Translations under genes and position numbers: made by a program | Part shown: positions 22,095-33,817 of the stretch, piece by piece | Layout: the number at the start of each line of letters is the position of its first letter | Position numbering within the stretch: the first letter of the stretch is position 1 | NCBI GenBank assembly: GCA_038025085.1 | Contig: CM076146.1 | Location: 12,834,001 to 12,898,000 of the forward strand | Direction of reading: 5' to 3' | DNA from: Tetragonia tetragonoides | Taxonomy: Eukaryota; Streptophyta; Magnoliopsida; Caryophyllales; Aizoaceae | Length of the DNA stretch: 64,000 nucleotides | The notes under the pieces: generated by a model | The model's input: only the letters and a program-made list of their open reading frames with translations | Databases searched by the model: none | Told to the model about the DNA's origin: nothing

Positions 22095-23319
22095 CTAGGT
22101 GGATGCCCGTGAGTATGCCAGTGCGTTGCACGGACTGTGATTATATAATAAAACTAATATAACGTGATTATTTTTCTCAAGGAAAAATCAAAGTGTAATT
22201 GTCACTTAAGAAAAACTATTAGTAATATATGAATAAATATTTATATAATCCATTTAATATCATGAATGCCATATAATAATATTACTATGACTTTATAGGG
22301 CATCTTATCTAATTTAAACTCTTATCATCAGTTTCAATTAACTATTAATTAACTCATCCCATATGTTACATGATCCAAGAGGTAATAGTTTCAAAGTCTT
22401 TCTATGCTTGATGTTGATACGCCAATACTCTTATGTTGATATAAGTGTACAAATAACATTCCAAAGATATGATCCTTCTTTTATGGTCAGTTAAATGTCT
22501 AATGTATACATAACTACTTTTCAAAAAATAAAGAAGTTATAGATGTAAACCTTAGAATAGCAAAACATATTTCAATGCTTGCTTATTTTTTCAAAGTTAT
22601 ATGCGGTCAAAGTACGGCTTTGAAGAACACAAAAAGTCCAATAATTTTATTGGTGGTCTGGAGGGAGTACATTAATAATTATAAAGTTGAAGGGAACATA
22701 AATTAGAACCCTAAAATAACATGGGAGATTAGTATATTACGTACAGTTATAAAATTATACGTGATAATGGTAAAATTTCCTATTAAAGATTGGACCTAGA
22801 ATCATTTTAGATTCATCGTTTATTTCTTTATTCTACACATACTCTTTTTATTATATTTTACCTTGAGATTGCTTTTTAAATTTTTATAACTAATATACAT
22901 ATCTTTTCTCTTATATTTACATGCAACTCTTTAGTTGTGTCAGCTTGTCAAGCTAATTACTGATTACCTTTTTAGGTGGACGCATCTAATGTTGTAAATC
23001 AATAGAACATATTACAAATGAGTCTCATTTTAAAGGGTATTTAGTACTTGTTCCAATGGTGTAAGAAATTTAATTTTTTAAGTTGTGAAACTCAAGCTAT
23101 ATGCTTTTTAAAATCTAATAGTCTACTCTTTAATGATTTAGGAAAGTACAACTTTAGTATATATTCTAAAACCTCTAATTAATAGTGTACTCTTTAAGGA
23201 TTTAGGAAAGTACAACTTTAGTATATATTCTATACCAAAACATATATTTCTACTTTACTACAATGACTCGTTTAGGTGGACGCCTCCAATGCTGTCAGAA
23301 AATGACTCTAATATATAGA
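22095..23319 (-). mobile_element. Non-autonomous Helitron, copy 2 of a tandem pair
   Basis: Same signature as copy 1: minus-strand start TCTATATATTAG at 23319, end CTAG at 22098-22095, with hairpin TCCGTGCAACGCACTGG shortly before. Its 3' end meets the 5' end of copy 1 with only two bases (TA) between, so the copies are arranged head to tail. It differs from copy 1 by small indels and scattered substitutions. Confidence 0.7.
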
Positions 23320-23447
23320 TATTATGATGATGATTGTTTGATAAACTGAAGGGTACCTCACGAATTTGAAAAACTTTTTTTTTTTTTTTTGACTGCTGTA
23401 GAAAAACTTCAAATACAGAGTAAAGAAGAAACACGAAAGATCTCGCT

Positions 23448-25112
23448 TTAAGAGCAAGATCTTGTGTTTCCTACATCTAAATTAACATGCATAAGAGGAA
23501 TACTAAAATTAGGCGGAACAAGTAAAGGCTTTTTCAATGCTGGGCTATCAATATCCACCGAGTAGACCGAGTTCTTCATATAACCTCGTCCCTGGACACT
23601 CTTGTGGTTGTGGATTAAGTGATGCAAGCTTACCGCAGAAAACGAACCGAACTTTCGCTTCCCACCTATAATAGTTCTGCGAGAAAGGAAACGCATATGA
23701 GAAGTAATTGTGAGGTAAGAAGTGACCTTTCGTGCTCGAGACCAAAGTTTGGATTTTGGTGAAAATGTGAACAAGCTAGGTGCAGAAACACTAATCAAGG
23801 GACAATTGTGAGAGAAGGTTGTACAAGGATCCTTGTCACAAGAAATCAAAGTATCCAGATTGCCTTTGAAGTTGTCACCAACGGATTCTACCACATCCAT
23901 TGAGTCCACATCCACTGAGTTCTTAGCACCAACAACCTTGACCAAGGAGTCTAAATTTGGCTTGAAGTTAGATGAAACATGAATGGCAGAGGGGTCCGAT
24001 GATAAAACACTAGAAACCTCCTGCTCTGTTGAACTATAGTTCTCCTTCTTACTGTGTAAAAGTGTGGTTTAAGACCTCGAACCGTCAAAAAAGACAACTG
24101 GGATGGATAGCGATACGAAACTTCTTCGCCTTTGACAAGCTTAGTATAAACTGATTGACGAATCTTAAAGGACCGTCGATGATCCTTACTGTTATAAAAT
24201 TTATGTTTCGTTCCTTAGCAACCTCTATGACAGGACTTACTTTAGGTTGTGAGTCAACCTCCTCATTGGTCATAGACGTCTTCTCTTCAAGAGGGGACGA
24301 AAAAGATGTGTCCATAGAACAAGATGGAGTGAGCGAAGTTTTATTGAGACAACTTAGCTCCTCTATGGACATGTGACAATTTGAGGAGGATCCACATAGA
24401 TCATCATTCATCATGACGGATTTCTTACCCTTCTTTGAAACCTCAATAGTTCCATCACTTCGCAGGGGCCTTTACCTTTCGTTGGCAACCCCAAAGAACT
24501 AATATTTTTAGTGTCACAAGGCTTAGGTGCATCATTTCTTTTGCTTCTTTGTTTCATGTTCAAATCCTCATCCCACTCAATATTCTTAGTCCGGGACAAC
24601 TTCATCAAATCCTTGACCTTCCCCAATTCCCTTAGAACATGTCTATTTTTAGGATCCACATCAACCGCTTTGGTAAGATCACAACAAGCATCCACTAATT
24701 TATTCACCTCCAATAATGCCAATGCACGTCTATAAAGAGCTTTAACGTTAAGAGGCTCAAAAGCCAAAACAAGATAACAAAGGTCCTGGACTTGCTCATA
24801 ATTAGACAATTTAAGAATGCAAGCAGCTAAATTAAGATTCAGGGATAATGCTAGATCACTAAACACAGCTTCATCATCTCTACTCATAGGCATACAAAAA
24901 CAAAGAAATTTAAGGGCTTTGTCATATGTTGCAGAGGCTATAACCCAATTTCCTTGTTTGTACCAAGAATTACCCTCTTCTTTTAATCCCTTAACAATGG
25001 AGATAAGCTCTGCAGGATTATCCAAATTAGAGATAAATTGGACCATGCCCTCATCATAATCATCTTTAAGATGAGTAAACATAATAGCAGAATGAAGAGA
25101 ACTATAATCCAT
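23448..25112 (-). pseudogene. TPR co-chaperone-like gene, frameshifted
   Basis: Starting at the ATG at 25112, about 210 residues form three tetratricopeptide repeats with the residues of an Hsp90/Hsp70 carboxylate clamp in place: Lys and Asn in LKEEGNSWYKQGNW, Asn in SLNLNLAAC, Lys and Arg in VKALYRRAL. After KG (about 24475) the frame breaks; sense continues in another frame (TIEVSKKGKKSVMMNDDL). It shifts again near 24150 (into RQSVYTKLVKGEEVSYRYP) and near 24050 (into KKENYSSTEQEVSSV), then stays open to 23448. Three shifts in one gene argue for a pseudogene rather than sequencing error. The region after the TPRs, about 330 residues, was not recognised. No introns are needed, so a retrocopy is possible. 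Confidence 0.6.
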
Positions 25113-26112
25113 GGCACAAAAACCAGATCACAAAGCACCCACTAATTCCTCAATTGATTCAAGAACAACCAATAGAAAACCCACAATGGACAACAGTCAA
25201 CCAGCAAAACAAGCCCAAGCACAAACTAGAAAAGAAGTGCAAGTAGTACAATTAAAGTAAGGAGCTAACTAGCCTGAAAAGAGTGCCCACAATCGTGAGA
25301 AGAGGTTAACAATTCTGCATCCCACTCTTATCAAATGCAAGTTGAAGAAGGAGAACCTCTTGCATGTGTGGGAAAACCTTGAAGAAATGGCAATCCAACT
25401 TAGTAAACAGCAATTGGGGCTCGCCGGCAACCGGGGCAAGGTTCTGATCGCGGCCCGGCTGTCGGCGAGCAGAGTCGATGGCCGAAGCCTACTGTAGAAG
25501 GGCAGAGAAAGAGAAGAGAGTTTTTTTTTTAAATGAACTTTTTATTTTTGGAATTAGTATTATTTTTGAAAAACTTTTTTGGGTACTATTTGGAAGAAAA
25601 GTCTCACTGTACAAGTGTACCAAAATGAAATTTCCTAAAAAATATAACCACTATAAAAGTTATTTGCTCATGTAGAGATTGTTTCACTCAATTCTTGAAC
25701 CACTTGCAAATTAAAAGTCTGAACCTCGCTGGTCATGGTCATGCCATTTTCATATTCACTAATAACTGAAGATAACATCATTGATCAAATATTATGCATA
25801 AAACATGTCTCAAGATTTGTGGGGATACTTGCTCAAGGAATGGTTGAACTCGTCACTATTAGGATGTAGTTATGCGCCCTTTTCCAATACTCAATGTCCA
25901 ACATCTTGGTATTTGTCTTCCCTAATGCATTCCCCATGCTAGAGAACACAGCCAGCCTATAAGGTTGAGGAGATTCCAAATATTCATTTCCCTCCACGAC
26001 TGGAATGATTTCTCCGTCATTGACAAATACCCAGAGCAAAATGTTATACATTCATGCTCTATATAACCCTTGCAATTTACCCTTCTAGACGGGCTTTGTT
26101 ACGTACATATAA
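25113..26112. other. Upstream region of TPR pseudogene and intergenic sequence
   Basis: No gene recognised. A possible non-coding leader of the TPR gene extends to about 25490. Short frames on both strands have no known domain. Confidence 0.35.
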
Positions 26113-26180
26113 CTAGTATGTGCCTCGTGCGATGCACGGGTTTAACTTATTATTGGTTGATCATTTTATTAAAACGTAAT
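26113..26180 (-). mobile_element. Helitron 3' end
   Basis: On the minus strand the sequence ends CCCGTGCATCGCACGAGG, a short spacer, then CTAG followed by T (26116-26113): a Helitron 3' terminus with a CGTGC/GCACG hairpin. The sequence differs from the pair at 20826-23319, so it is another subfamily. The matching TC end to the right could not be placed. Confidence 0.45.
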
Positions 26181-28747
26181 GGTCATGATTTTATATGATG
26201 ATGTACTTGGCTTTGTTTTTCTTTTTCTTCCTCTTTCTTTTAGTTTTGTTTATGGGGGTTGTTCATATGCAAATAAATTTAATAATTGTCCATAAATTTT
26301 GGGTTATTTGATATTATAATGCAAAATAACACATGATTGGTAGTGAATTATTAAATAATATGATGTAACCATTACTATTAACTTTAAAGTTCTTTTTCTT
26401 TTCTTCGTATAAAAAAAAGAAAGTTCTTTTTCTTTTCACTTTTTCCTTTGTTGTGGAATGGCGTACTTGGCATACTTGTGACAAAATTTTCATCCCTCTG
26501 TTTACACACATTAGTTGCCTTGTAAAATTACAATCATATCATATTCTTTGTGTGTATGACTGAAAAAGGCGAAGACAGAGACCAGAACTATTAGTCGTTG
26601 GTAAATAGCATCACTACATTAGCAATGGCCAACAACTGTAAATATGCAATTCCTTTTAATTGTGGGCTTACGTATATCCCATACGCAATTGCTTTCCTTA
26701 GCACCCCCAAAAGCAATGTAGCAAATTCCAAAGAAATCAAACAACGCAAACTGTATATATTAGTCTCTGACATAGACTCATGAAATGACAAAAAGTAAAA
26801 TGGGGCAGTGAAGAGTTCAACATAGGCTTGAAATTTTTTATCTATTCACATGTTGTAGCTTCTGTGGTCAAAAAAATATGTTATCCCAAATCTTTTCTGA
26901 GTAGGGTGTTTTTGTGAGTTGGATGCTCTGTTGGACCATCTTTTACATCTGTGAGTGGCAATTTCAACAATTGCAGTTGCAGTTGTAGACTTGTAGTTGC
27001 AGCTCCAATTTCTTTACTCAGCATACAAAGAATCCAATTTACAACCAAAACACATTGAAGACTCAAAGAGTGCATACCAGTCAATAAGAAACTTAAGAGA
27101 CCGTCCTAAAGGATCTCCTCATGGCTACTGCCTGAAAGGATAACTCCCTAGCATTTTCAGTTGTGAAGTCTAAATTTCCACATTTACTTTCATGGCAAAG
27201 TCGAAAGAAAACCAAGCAGAATAAAATCAACCAATGATAAACCTAGCAGAAAAATCAAATTATGATGAACCTAGCAGAACAAAATTAGTTGTGACTTGTG
27301 AGAAGAGCTTGCAACACGCTTCAACGTGAAAAAGAACATTTAAAATAAATAAAACAACTGAAATTAGAACGTCAGACCTTTAGGGAAACAGAGAGGATAG
27401 TAGTTAAGTTGTTGAATACACTTCAAGCCACCTGATCATACTAAAATTGTGACATCACCGAATAAGATTTGGATGCACATAATTAAAATATGTGTAATCA
27501 TTAGTCACCTTCTGTAAAAAGGAAAAAAAGAGATGTCTGCTGGTGCATCATAACAATTTAGATTCAAGTCATTGGAGTGAGACACCCGCTCTTTGATCAT
27601 CGTTTTATATACCGCTCCTAGATCATTGGATACCATAATGGACCTCATCAGATTTTGCCCCTCACTTGGCCAATGAAATTCATCTGCATTGATGTATGTG
27701 TAGGATGTTAGTTAAGTAGTGCGGTAAGTACACCGCGTAGATTCAATCTCTTCAAACTGCAGAGACAATAGAGGAGAGATAAACGGAATCAAAGAATCTT
27801 TGCCAAAATAATAAAAAATTTACAATATCTACTTTTCAATCATAATAATCCATAATTTGTTTATTTTGTTTGATTTTCATGACTCGCTCAGTCAAAATAA
27901 TGTTCATATTTGACTAAGATTACATACCCACTTAAATAATTGAAATCGGAATTATGGTTGTAAGTCTCGTAACTTCAAATTTGGAGACTAAAGACAGTCA
28001 AGTAGAGGACTAATGATGTTACGAAACTCTTCTTACTACATTAGTGGCAAGTCTAGGTCTTTCCAGCGAGGGTTGGTTTAGTGCGAATACCCACATCAAT
28101 TGGAGCAGTCATTGCTGCACCTCCATGTTCATTATCGTCCACATCTTTGGTTTCCTACAAAGCAACGTTGATATCATATATATAGTAATAAAGCTTAATT
28201 GCAGTTCAGTTTACTGAACATAGCAAAGTTTCAAAAATAGTTGCCTACAACGATAGTTGGACTCATATGTTGGCAGTGTAAATAGATATCATTTATCCAT
28301 CTTCTTCACTCACATAAATGGAGCCTCTCCCAACCTAGCTCATTAAAATTTTATACTTCTACAAACTTTTAAAATGTGGGAAAAAATACAATAACAGCAA
28401 AACTATGGACCAAACTTAAAAGATGCTATATAAAGAGGAGAAACCGTGTACTAAGAAGCCCCTTTTAGTAGTGATGGAAAAAAAAAAAAGAAGAAGCACA
28501 TTTTAATAATATGTGCATTTCAATAATATTATTCATAGAAATAGCAAATTTATCTTACTCATACAGTGACCATGTAGTTGATGGAGCAGTTTAAGCTCTT
28601 CCCATTATGATACGACAAATTGTCTAATTATGTCTCTCCTTATTTTTATTTTTCTTTTTTTTAGATATGTCATTATGTCTCTTTACATTCCTAACAGTGT
28701 GCTACTAATATCTACAGCTTGGCAAGCAAGTGATAACTAACTAAAGA
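26181..28747. other. Intergenic sequence left of the FAR1-type MULE
   Basis: AT-rich sequence that may include the body of the Helitron ending at 26113. No gene is recognised; the antiparallel frames at 26591-26791 mirror each other and carry no domain. Confidence 0.35.
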
Positions 28748-28872
28748 CCAGTCCGGCTCTTCTACTGTTGTTCAAATAACAGTAGAGGACAGTTCATTTA
28801 AGGGATTTGAGACATCTGGCAATGAGTGTAACTAGCGGTTCAGATCATTTTAACGTTCAAATTAAAAGAAGC
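28748..28872. repeat. Left TIR of FAR1-type MULE
   Basis: Inverted copy of 33735-33817. It contains its own inner stem (TCTACTGTTGTT... AACAGTAGA) and, relative to the right copy, about 35 extra bases between ATTTAAGGG and CAGATCATTTTAACGTT. Confidence 0.75.
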
Positions 28873-29178
28873 CCAATTTTTCCCTTTTCTTTTTCACTTT
28901 TCAAAAGCTATATGTGCGCTAAGAAATTTCACTTGCCGCCAAATTTACGATAATTGGCATTTGCCGCACATTTAAGTGTACATCTACAGTTTCCCACTAA
29001 TTTAGATTTAATATTCACAGCCACCATTAACCTTCCTCATTCCAATATTTTATTGACAATAGGCAATTCGCTGCTCACATCTATGAACCAGAACCACCAT
29101 CAACACTTTCTCAATACCTAATATTATATTCACATTTGTGAGACCCACATCATCTCTTCCCTTCTGGTGACCAAGCTC

Positions 29179-32100
29179 ATGTCTCAAACAGGTACAAATT
29201 TACAATTGATATATCAAATAAATATTATTGAATACACCATGGTATTTCTCTTGTTATTCTCTAATGCTTCCAACTGTATACATTTCTAACTAGTAAGGTC
29301 AATCTGTACCAATTACAAATAGATATTAATAACATAGACACAAATTTTTCTTTTTTACAAAAACTCTCTTTTCACAACGATGTTGTCTCTTGCTTGTTGC
29401 CATTGTAGATGTTTTCATGTGCTCCTTGTTCTATAGTTCATCTGTAACAGTATAAATGGAAATAACATTACAAAATTTTACAGGAAAATTTCAAACAGAA
29501 AGTTTAAAATAAGGGGAAAAATATCACATTAAAAATAACAATCACAAGAGTAGCTTGCAACAACAAATTTATGATTACTTCTTTACTTTGCAGGAACAAT
29601 GTATAGCTCACCCCTTCCAACAATCAACGATGTTGGTTATTGGATAAGCAATCTCCATGAAAATGTAATGCAACACAGCCAAGAGATCGTTGTAGACTAC
29701 ACGCCAAAACTAGATATGGAGTTTGATTCTGAGAAAATTGCATATGACTTTTACAATGAGTATGCTAGGAGGATTGGTTTTGGCATTCGACGAGATTATT
29801 GTAATATAAGTAAAAAAGATAAAGTTTTGACTTCAAGGAAGTTTTCATGTTGCAAAGAGGGAGAAAGAGTACCTGATAAACGAGACCACTTGACAAAAAA
29901 TCCCAGAGCAGAAACAAGATCGGGATGTCAAGCTGGCACGAATGATCATATCTCTTGATCGGAAGTGCAACAAGTACAAGGTTCTTGATTTCATAGCTGA
30001 CCACAATCATCTTCTTCAACCTTCAGAATGTGTTCACCTAGTTCGCTCTCAGCGGAAAATAACTGAAACACAAGGATCACTAATTGAGATAGCTGACAAA
30101 TCAGGACTGGAAATAAAAGAAGCTCATGAACTTATGGGCAATCAAGTTGATGGTGTACAGAACCTTGGTTTTACTCGACAAGACCAGAAAAATTATCTTC
30201 GAACAAAAAGGCAACATTCAATGAAATATGGTGAAGTGGGTGCCTTGCTAATGTATTTCCGGCGAAAAGCAAGTGAAAATCCATCATTTTTCTATGATTT
30301 CCATATGGATGTTGAAGAGCAAATAACAAATATTTTTTGGGCCGATGCACAAATGATAAACGACTATGGATACTTTGGAGATGCGATTACCTTTGACACC
30401 ACATATAGAACAAATAAGGATTACCGGCCTCTAAGAGTATTTGTTGGATTTAATAATCATAGGCAAACTGTTGTTTTTGGGGCAGCATTACTCTATGATG
30501 AAACAGCCGATTCCTTTCAATGGTTATTTAAAACCTTTCTCAAAGCAATGGGTGGAAAAGCACCGCAGACCTTGTTAACAGATCAAGACAAAGCAATGGC
30601 TAAGGCTATTCCTCCAGTTATGAAAGAAACTTTCCATGGACTATGCACGTGGCATATAAGACAAAATGCCTTAAAACATGTGAACCATCTATATCAGAGA
30701 AGCCCGGAATTTTCCACAAGTTTTGAAGCATGCATTGATCCATGTGAAGGAGAGGAAGAATTTCTCGGTGCATGGAATGCTTTACTCAATGAGCACAATG
30801 TCCCTGATGACTCATGGCTGCATTTGATTTTTCAAGTGAAAGAACAATGGGCATGGGCCTATGTGCGCGACACAGTCAGTGCAGGTATGAGATCTACTCA
30901 ATTAAATGAAAGCCTAAATGCTGATTTGAAAAACCATTTGAAGTCAGATTTAAATTTGGTGGAATTTTTCACACATTTTGAAAGGGTTGTCAATGGAAAA
31001 CATCACAATGAATCGGATGCTGAATATGATTCTAGACATAAATTACCTAGACTGAAAATGAAAAAGGCACCAATGCTTATACAAGCTGGAAATGTTTATA
31101 CTCCAAAAATATTTGAGGAATTCCAAGAGGATTATGAGGAGTATCAAGGTGCCTACTTCATGGAGCGTAAAGAAGGGCAAGCAACGCATGAGTATATTGT
31201 TGCAAATGTTGATGGTAGTAGGGAGCGAACTGTGAAAGGTAATCCATCAGAGAAGGTTGTTTCTTGTGATTGTCGGAAATTTGAGACACATGGCATTTTA
31301 TGCAGTCATGCTCTAAAAGTTTTGGATGTGATGAATATCAAGTTAATTCCTGAACTTTACATACGAAAACGTTGGACAAGAGATGCAAGACAAGGAAGTA
31401 ATAAAGATTGTCAAGGGCGGCATATTGTACTTGATAGAAAATCCCATTTCACAACCCGATTCACAGACTTGTGTCCAAGAATGGTTAAATTAACGAATCG
31501 GGCATGTGAATCTAATGAAACATACGCCTTTTTATCCAAGGTTGCTAAGCAGTCTAGTAAAATAGTTGAAGAGATGTTAGCAAAAGAAATTTCTTTGAAT
31601 GAAGAATCTGAGGATGCTTTTCGTGTGTCCCTTTCAGTCACGAATGCAGTAATAGAGGATAATGTCAATACAAGTGGTCGTGGTGATCCAAAAGGCATAA
31701 AGAAGAGAGGGTGCTCTTATAAGGGCAAACGTCGCCCAAAATCTTGGGTTGAAAAATTATCCACAAAGACTCAAAGAAATTCAGCAGAAAAAAAGAAAAA
31801 GACAAATTCAGCAGAAGCAAAGAAGAAGGGAAATTCAGCAGGAAAAAAGAGGAAGTTGACAGAAGATTTGGTAATACAATTACTTGTTTGAGATATATTC
31901 TTTCGTAATTTCTCACTCTAATTGTCACACATGTATGTTGTACTATGCAGCAGCAAACAGTGGTTCAATCTATAACAACAACAGATGATAATATGTCTGC
32001 TACCACTAGTCAGACATTTACTCAATTGCTAACTGTAAGGGTACAAACTTCATTACCCAAATGTCCATGTCCTTTATAGAGTATTTGCTTGTTTAACTTT

Positions 32101-32275
32101 TTCATCATAAATTCAGGAGCCGTTGGACGACTTGTCACTTTCATTGTCTACAGATTTCAGCTTTGGCACTCAGTGCCTCCAAGTAGGTCATATTTTTTTT
32201 AAGTTTTATTACACTAAGTTGTTGCAATGCTTTATTATGATTAATATATCCCAGTCTTCTTTGCAGGCAAAATAG
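29179..32275 (+). pseudogene. FAR1-related (FRS) MULE transposase with one frameshift
   Basis: Probable exons: 29179-29191 (MSQT), 29594-31870, 31951-32034, 32117-32182 and 32267-32275. The FAR1 zinc-binding DNA-contact domain (EFDSEKIAYDFYNEYARRIGF to the GCQA block) is followed by the DDE domain with Asp in ITFDTTYRTN, Asp in LLTDQDKAM and Glu in TQLNESLNADL, then the SWIM zinc finger CDCRKFETHGILCSH. The frame breaks at 29935-29938: four bases (GGCA) separate GCQA from RMIISLDRK, and without them the family's usual GC-x-ARM junction is continuous. FRS proteins are host transcription factors derived from MULE transposases, but this copy lies inside matching TIRs, so it is more likely a transposon's own gene. 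A basic Lys-rich tail with repeated NSAEKKKK-type words ends the large exon. Confidence 0.8.
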
Positions 32276-33533
32276 GGCACACAACATGTTGGCAACAAGT
32301 TCTAAACAAGCCTCACTATTGTTTTTCTGGAAGAATGTTTGATATTAGTCAACTTAAGTTGCATTTTGTTTCAGTAATTGCTTAGGTTGAATGAAGGGAC
32401 ATATATTTATGTGGCCTTTTTTTGGAGTAAATATAATCCATCCCAAATTATAAATGCATGTTTTGAATAAGAAAAATTACAATATCAAGATTGCAGACAT
32501 TTGGAACCATTGTTCTCGAGTTCGCGAGTTAGATAGCATAATTTTGTCTCACTATCAAAAGAACCATATACTCAAAGTTGACAATAGATGAAGTGAACAA
32601 AAATGAACTCTCTCAACACACTTACTCAGATGCCCAAACAATTAGAAATCATTAGTGAGATCATAGTACTCAAAATCCTAAAAGCTTAACTATGCACACC
32701 ATTAATAACTACAAATCAAGCTAGCAGCTCATTCACCATGGCTTGTAAAACTAATCATGTGATTATACGTTTAGGAGCCAAGAGCAATTTGCAAAGTCAA
32801 AATAACTTCAGAAGGCTAGTATAATGCAATACTTTTTTTTTTCTTTTATTTATTAGGAGAAAATTGAACTTGTTACCAGTATCAGTATCACAGTATGTCC
32901 TAAACTCAAACACAATTGAGAATTGATATGAAAACATTTGATCTAGCCTGTAACTTAAATTTGCATCACACAGGTATCAAGATAGTAGTAGATATGAAAC
33001 TTAATTGGAGAACTTGGGACTAACCTGTATAACTTGAACTTAGTGGACCTTTGGGGGCTACACCAGCAACCACTTTTTACCCTCTCAAAGTGTTCCGAAT
33101 CTCTAGTAATCGCACCATACATTTAACCACCTTTCCAAGTTTTTCAAGTACAAATTCCATCAAACATTACTCACTTGAAGAAGAAAGTAGATGACCTGAA
33201 AAGCAATTTCAACAACACAGAGCTTATAATTCATCTTCATTCCCAAATATTTGTCAAAAAGAAAACAGAAGAAAATTTATGAATCCCATAAAGAAATTAC
33301 CCAATTCAAGAAATAAATTAAATTAAAAATATATTTCAACAACCAAGAACTTAATTAATAATTAATTAGTAGCTAGGCCAAGCAAAGGAAAATTTGGTAC
33401 CTTTCATAATTTCTCTGATTAAATTAGGGCTGAGAGAAGCCACTATTCTCTTCCTTTACTTTGATAGGGTTCTTGCCACCATTTTTGTTTCAGAGAGAAG
33501 AGAATATAAAGAAAATAAATAAAAACAAAGTAC

Positions 33534-33588
33534 CAGGACTTTCGGCATCGATCTGCTTGGGGACAACGGCGGGAGGAGGCAACTCCAT
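33534..33588 (-). CDS. Possible first exon of a second gene in the FAR1-type MULE
   Basis: On the minus strand an ATG at 33588 opens a short GC-rich frame, MELPPPAVVPKQIDAESP, ending in a good donor CCTG|GTACTT. It begins about 150 bp inside the right TIR and points inwards, opposite to the transposase, the position of the second gene in MuDR-type elements. No following exon could be joined with confidence. It could instead be a captured fragment of a host 5' end. Confidence 0.35.
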
Positions 33589-33734
33589 CTCTCTTTTGGG
33601 ATATGGGAGAGTTTAACAGGAAGAGACAGAGAGTGGATGTAGAGCAGTGGGCATTAATGGGAAGAGGCAGGAGAGAGAAAATGCAGAACTAAACAACATA
33701 AAAGCGTGAGTTTTCTTTGGGGCTTTTTTTTAAA

Positions 33735-33817
33735 AAAAAAATTTAACGTTAAAATGATCTGCCCTTAAATGAACTGCCCTCTACTATTATTTAAACACAG
33801 TAGAGGAGCCGGACTGG
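33735..33817. repeat. Right TIR of FAR1-type MULE
   Basis: Inverted copy of the left end at 28748-28872: AACGTTAAAATGATCTG, CTTAAATGAACTGCC, CTCTACTATTATTT and GAGCCGGACTGG in order. Confidence 0.75.

Larger units (their letters stand above)
28748..33817 (+). mobile_element. MULE of the FAR1/FRS transposase clade, 5.07 kb
   Basis: Terminal inverted repeats bracket an FRS-type transposase gene: left CCAGTCCGGCTC at 28748, right the complement at 33806-33817. The match continues inwards through TCTACTGT, a short palindrome around AACAGTAGAGG, CAGTTCATTTAAGGG and CAGATCATTTTAACGTT, over about 80-120 bp with one insertion in the left copy. No 9-bp target duplication was found, so the insertion is old or the flanks are rearranged. 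The transposase reads left to right; a second possible gene starts inside the right end. Confidence 0.75.

Noticed and set aside
26591..26791. Antiparallel overlapping open frames
   Set aside because: Mirror frames of the same stretch with no domain.
29599..31891. Host FRS transcription factor gene
   Set aside because: Not fully excluded, but matching terminal inverted repeats on both sides make a transposon-borne transposase more likely.
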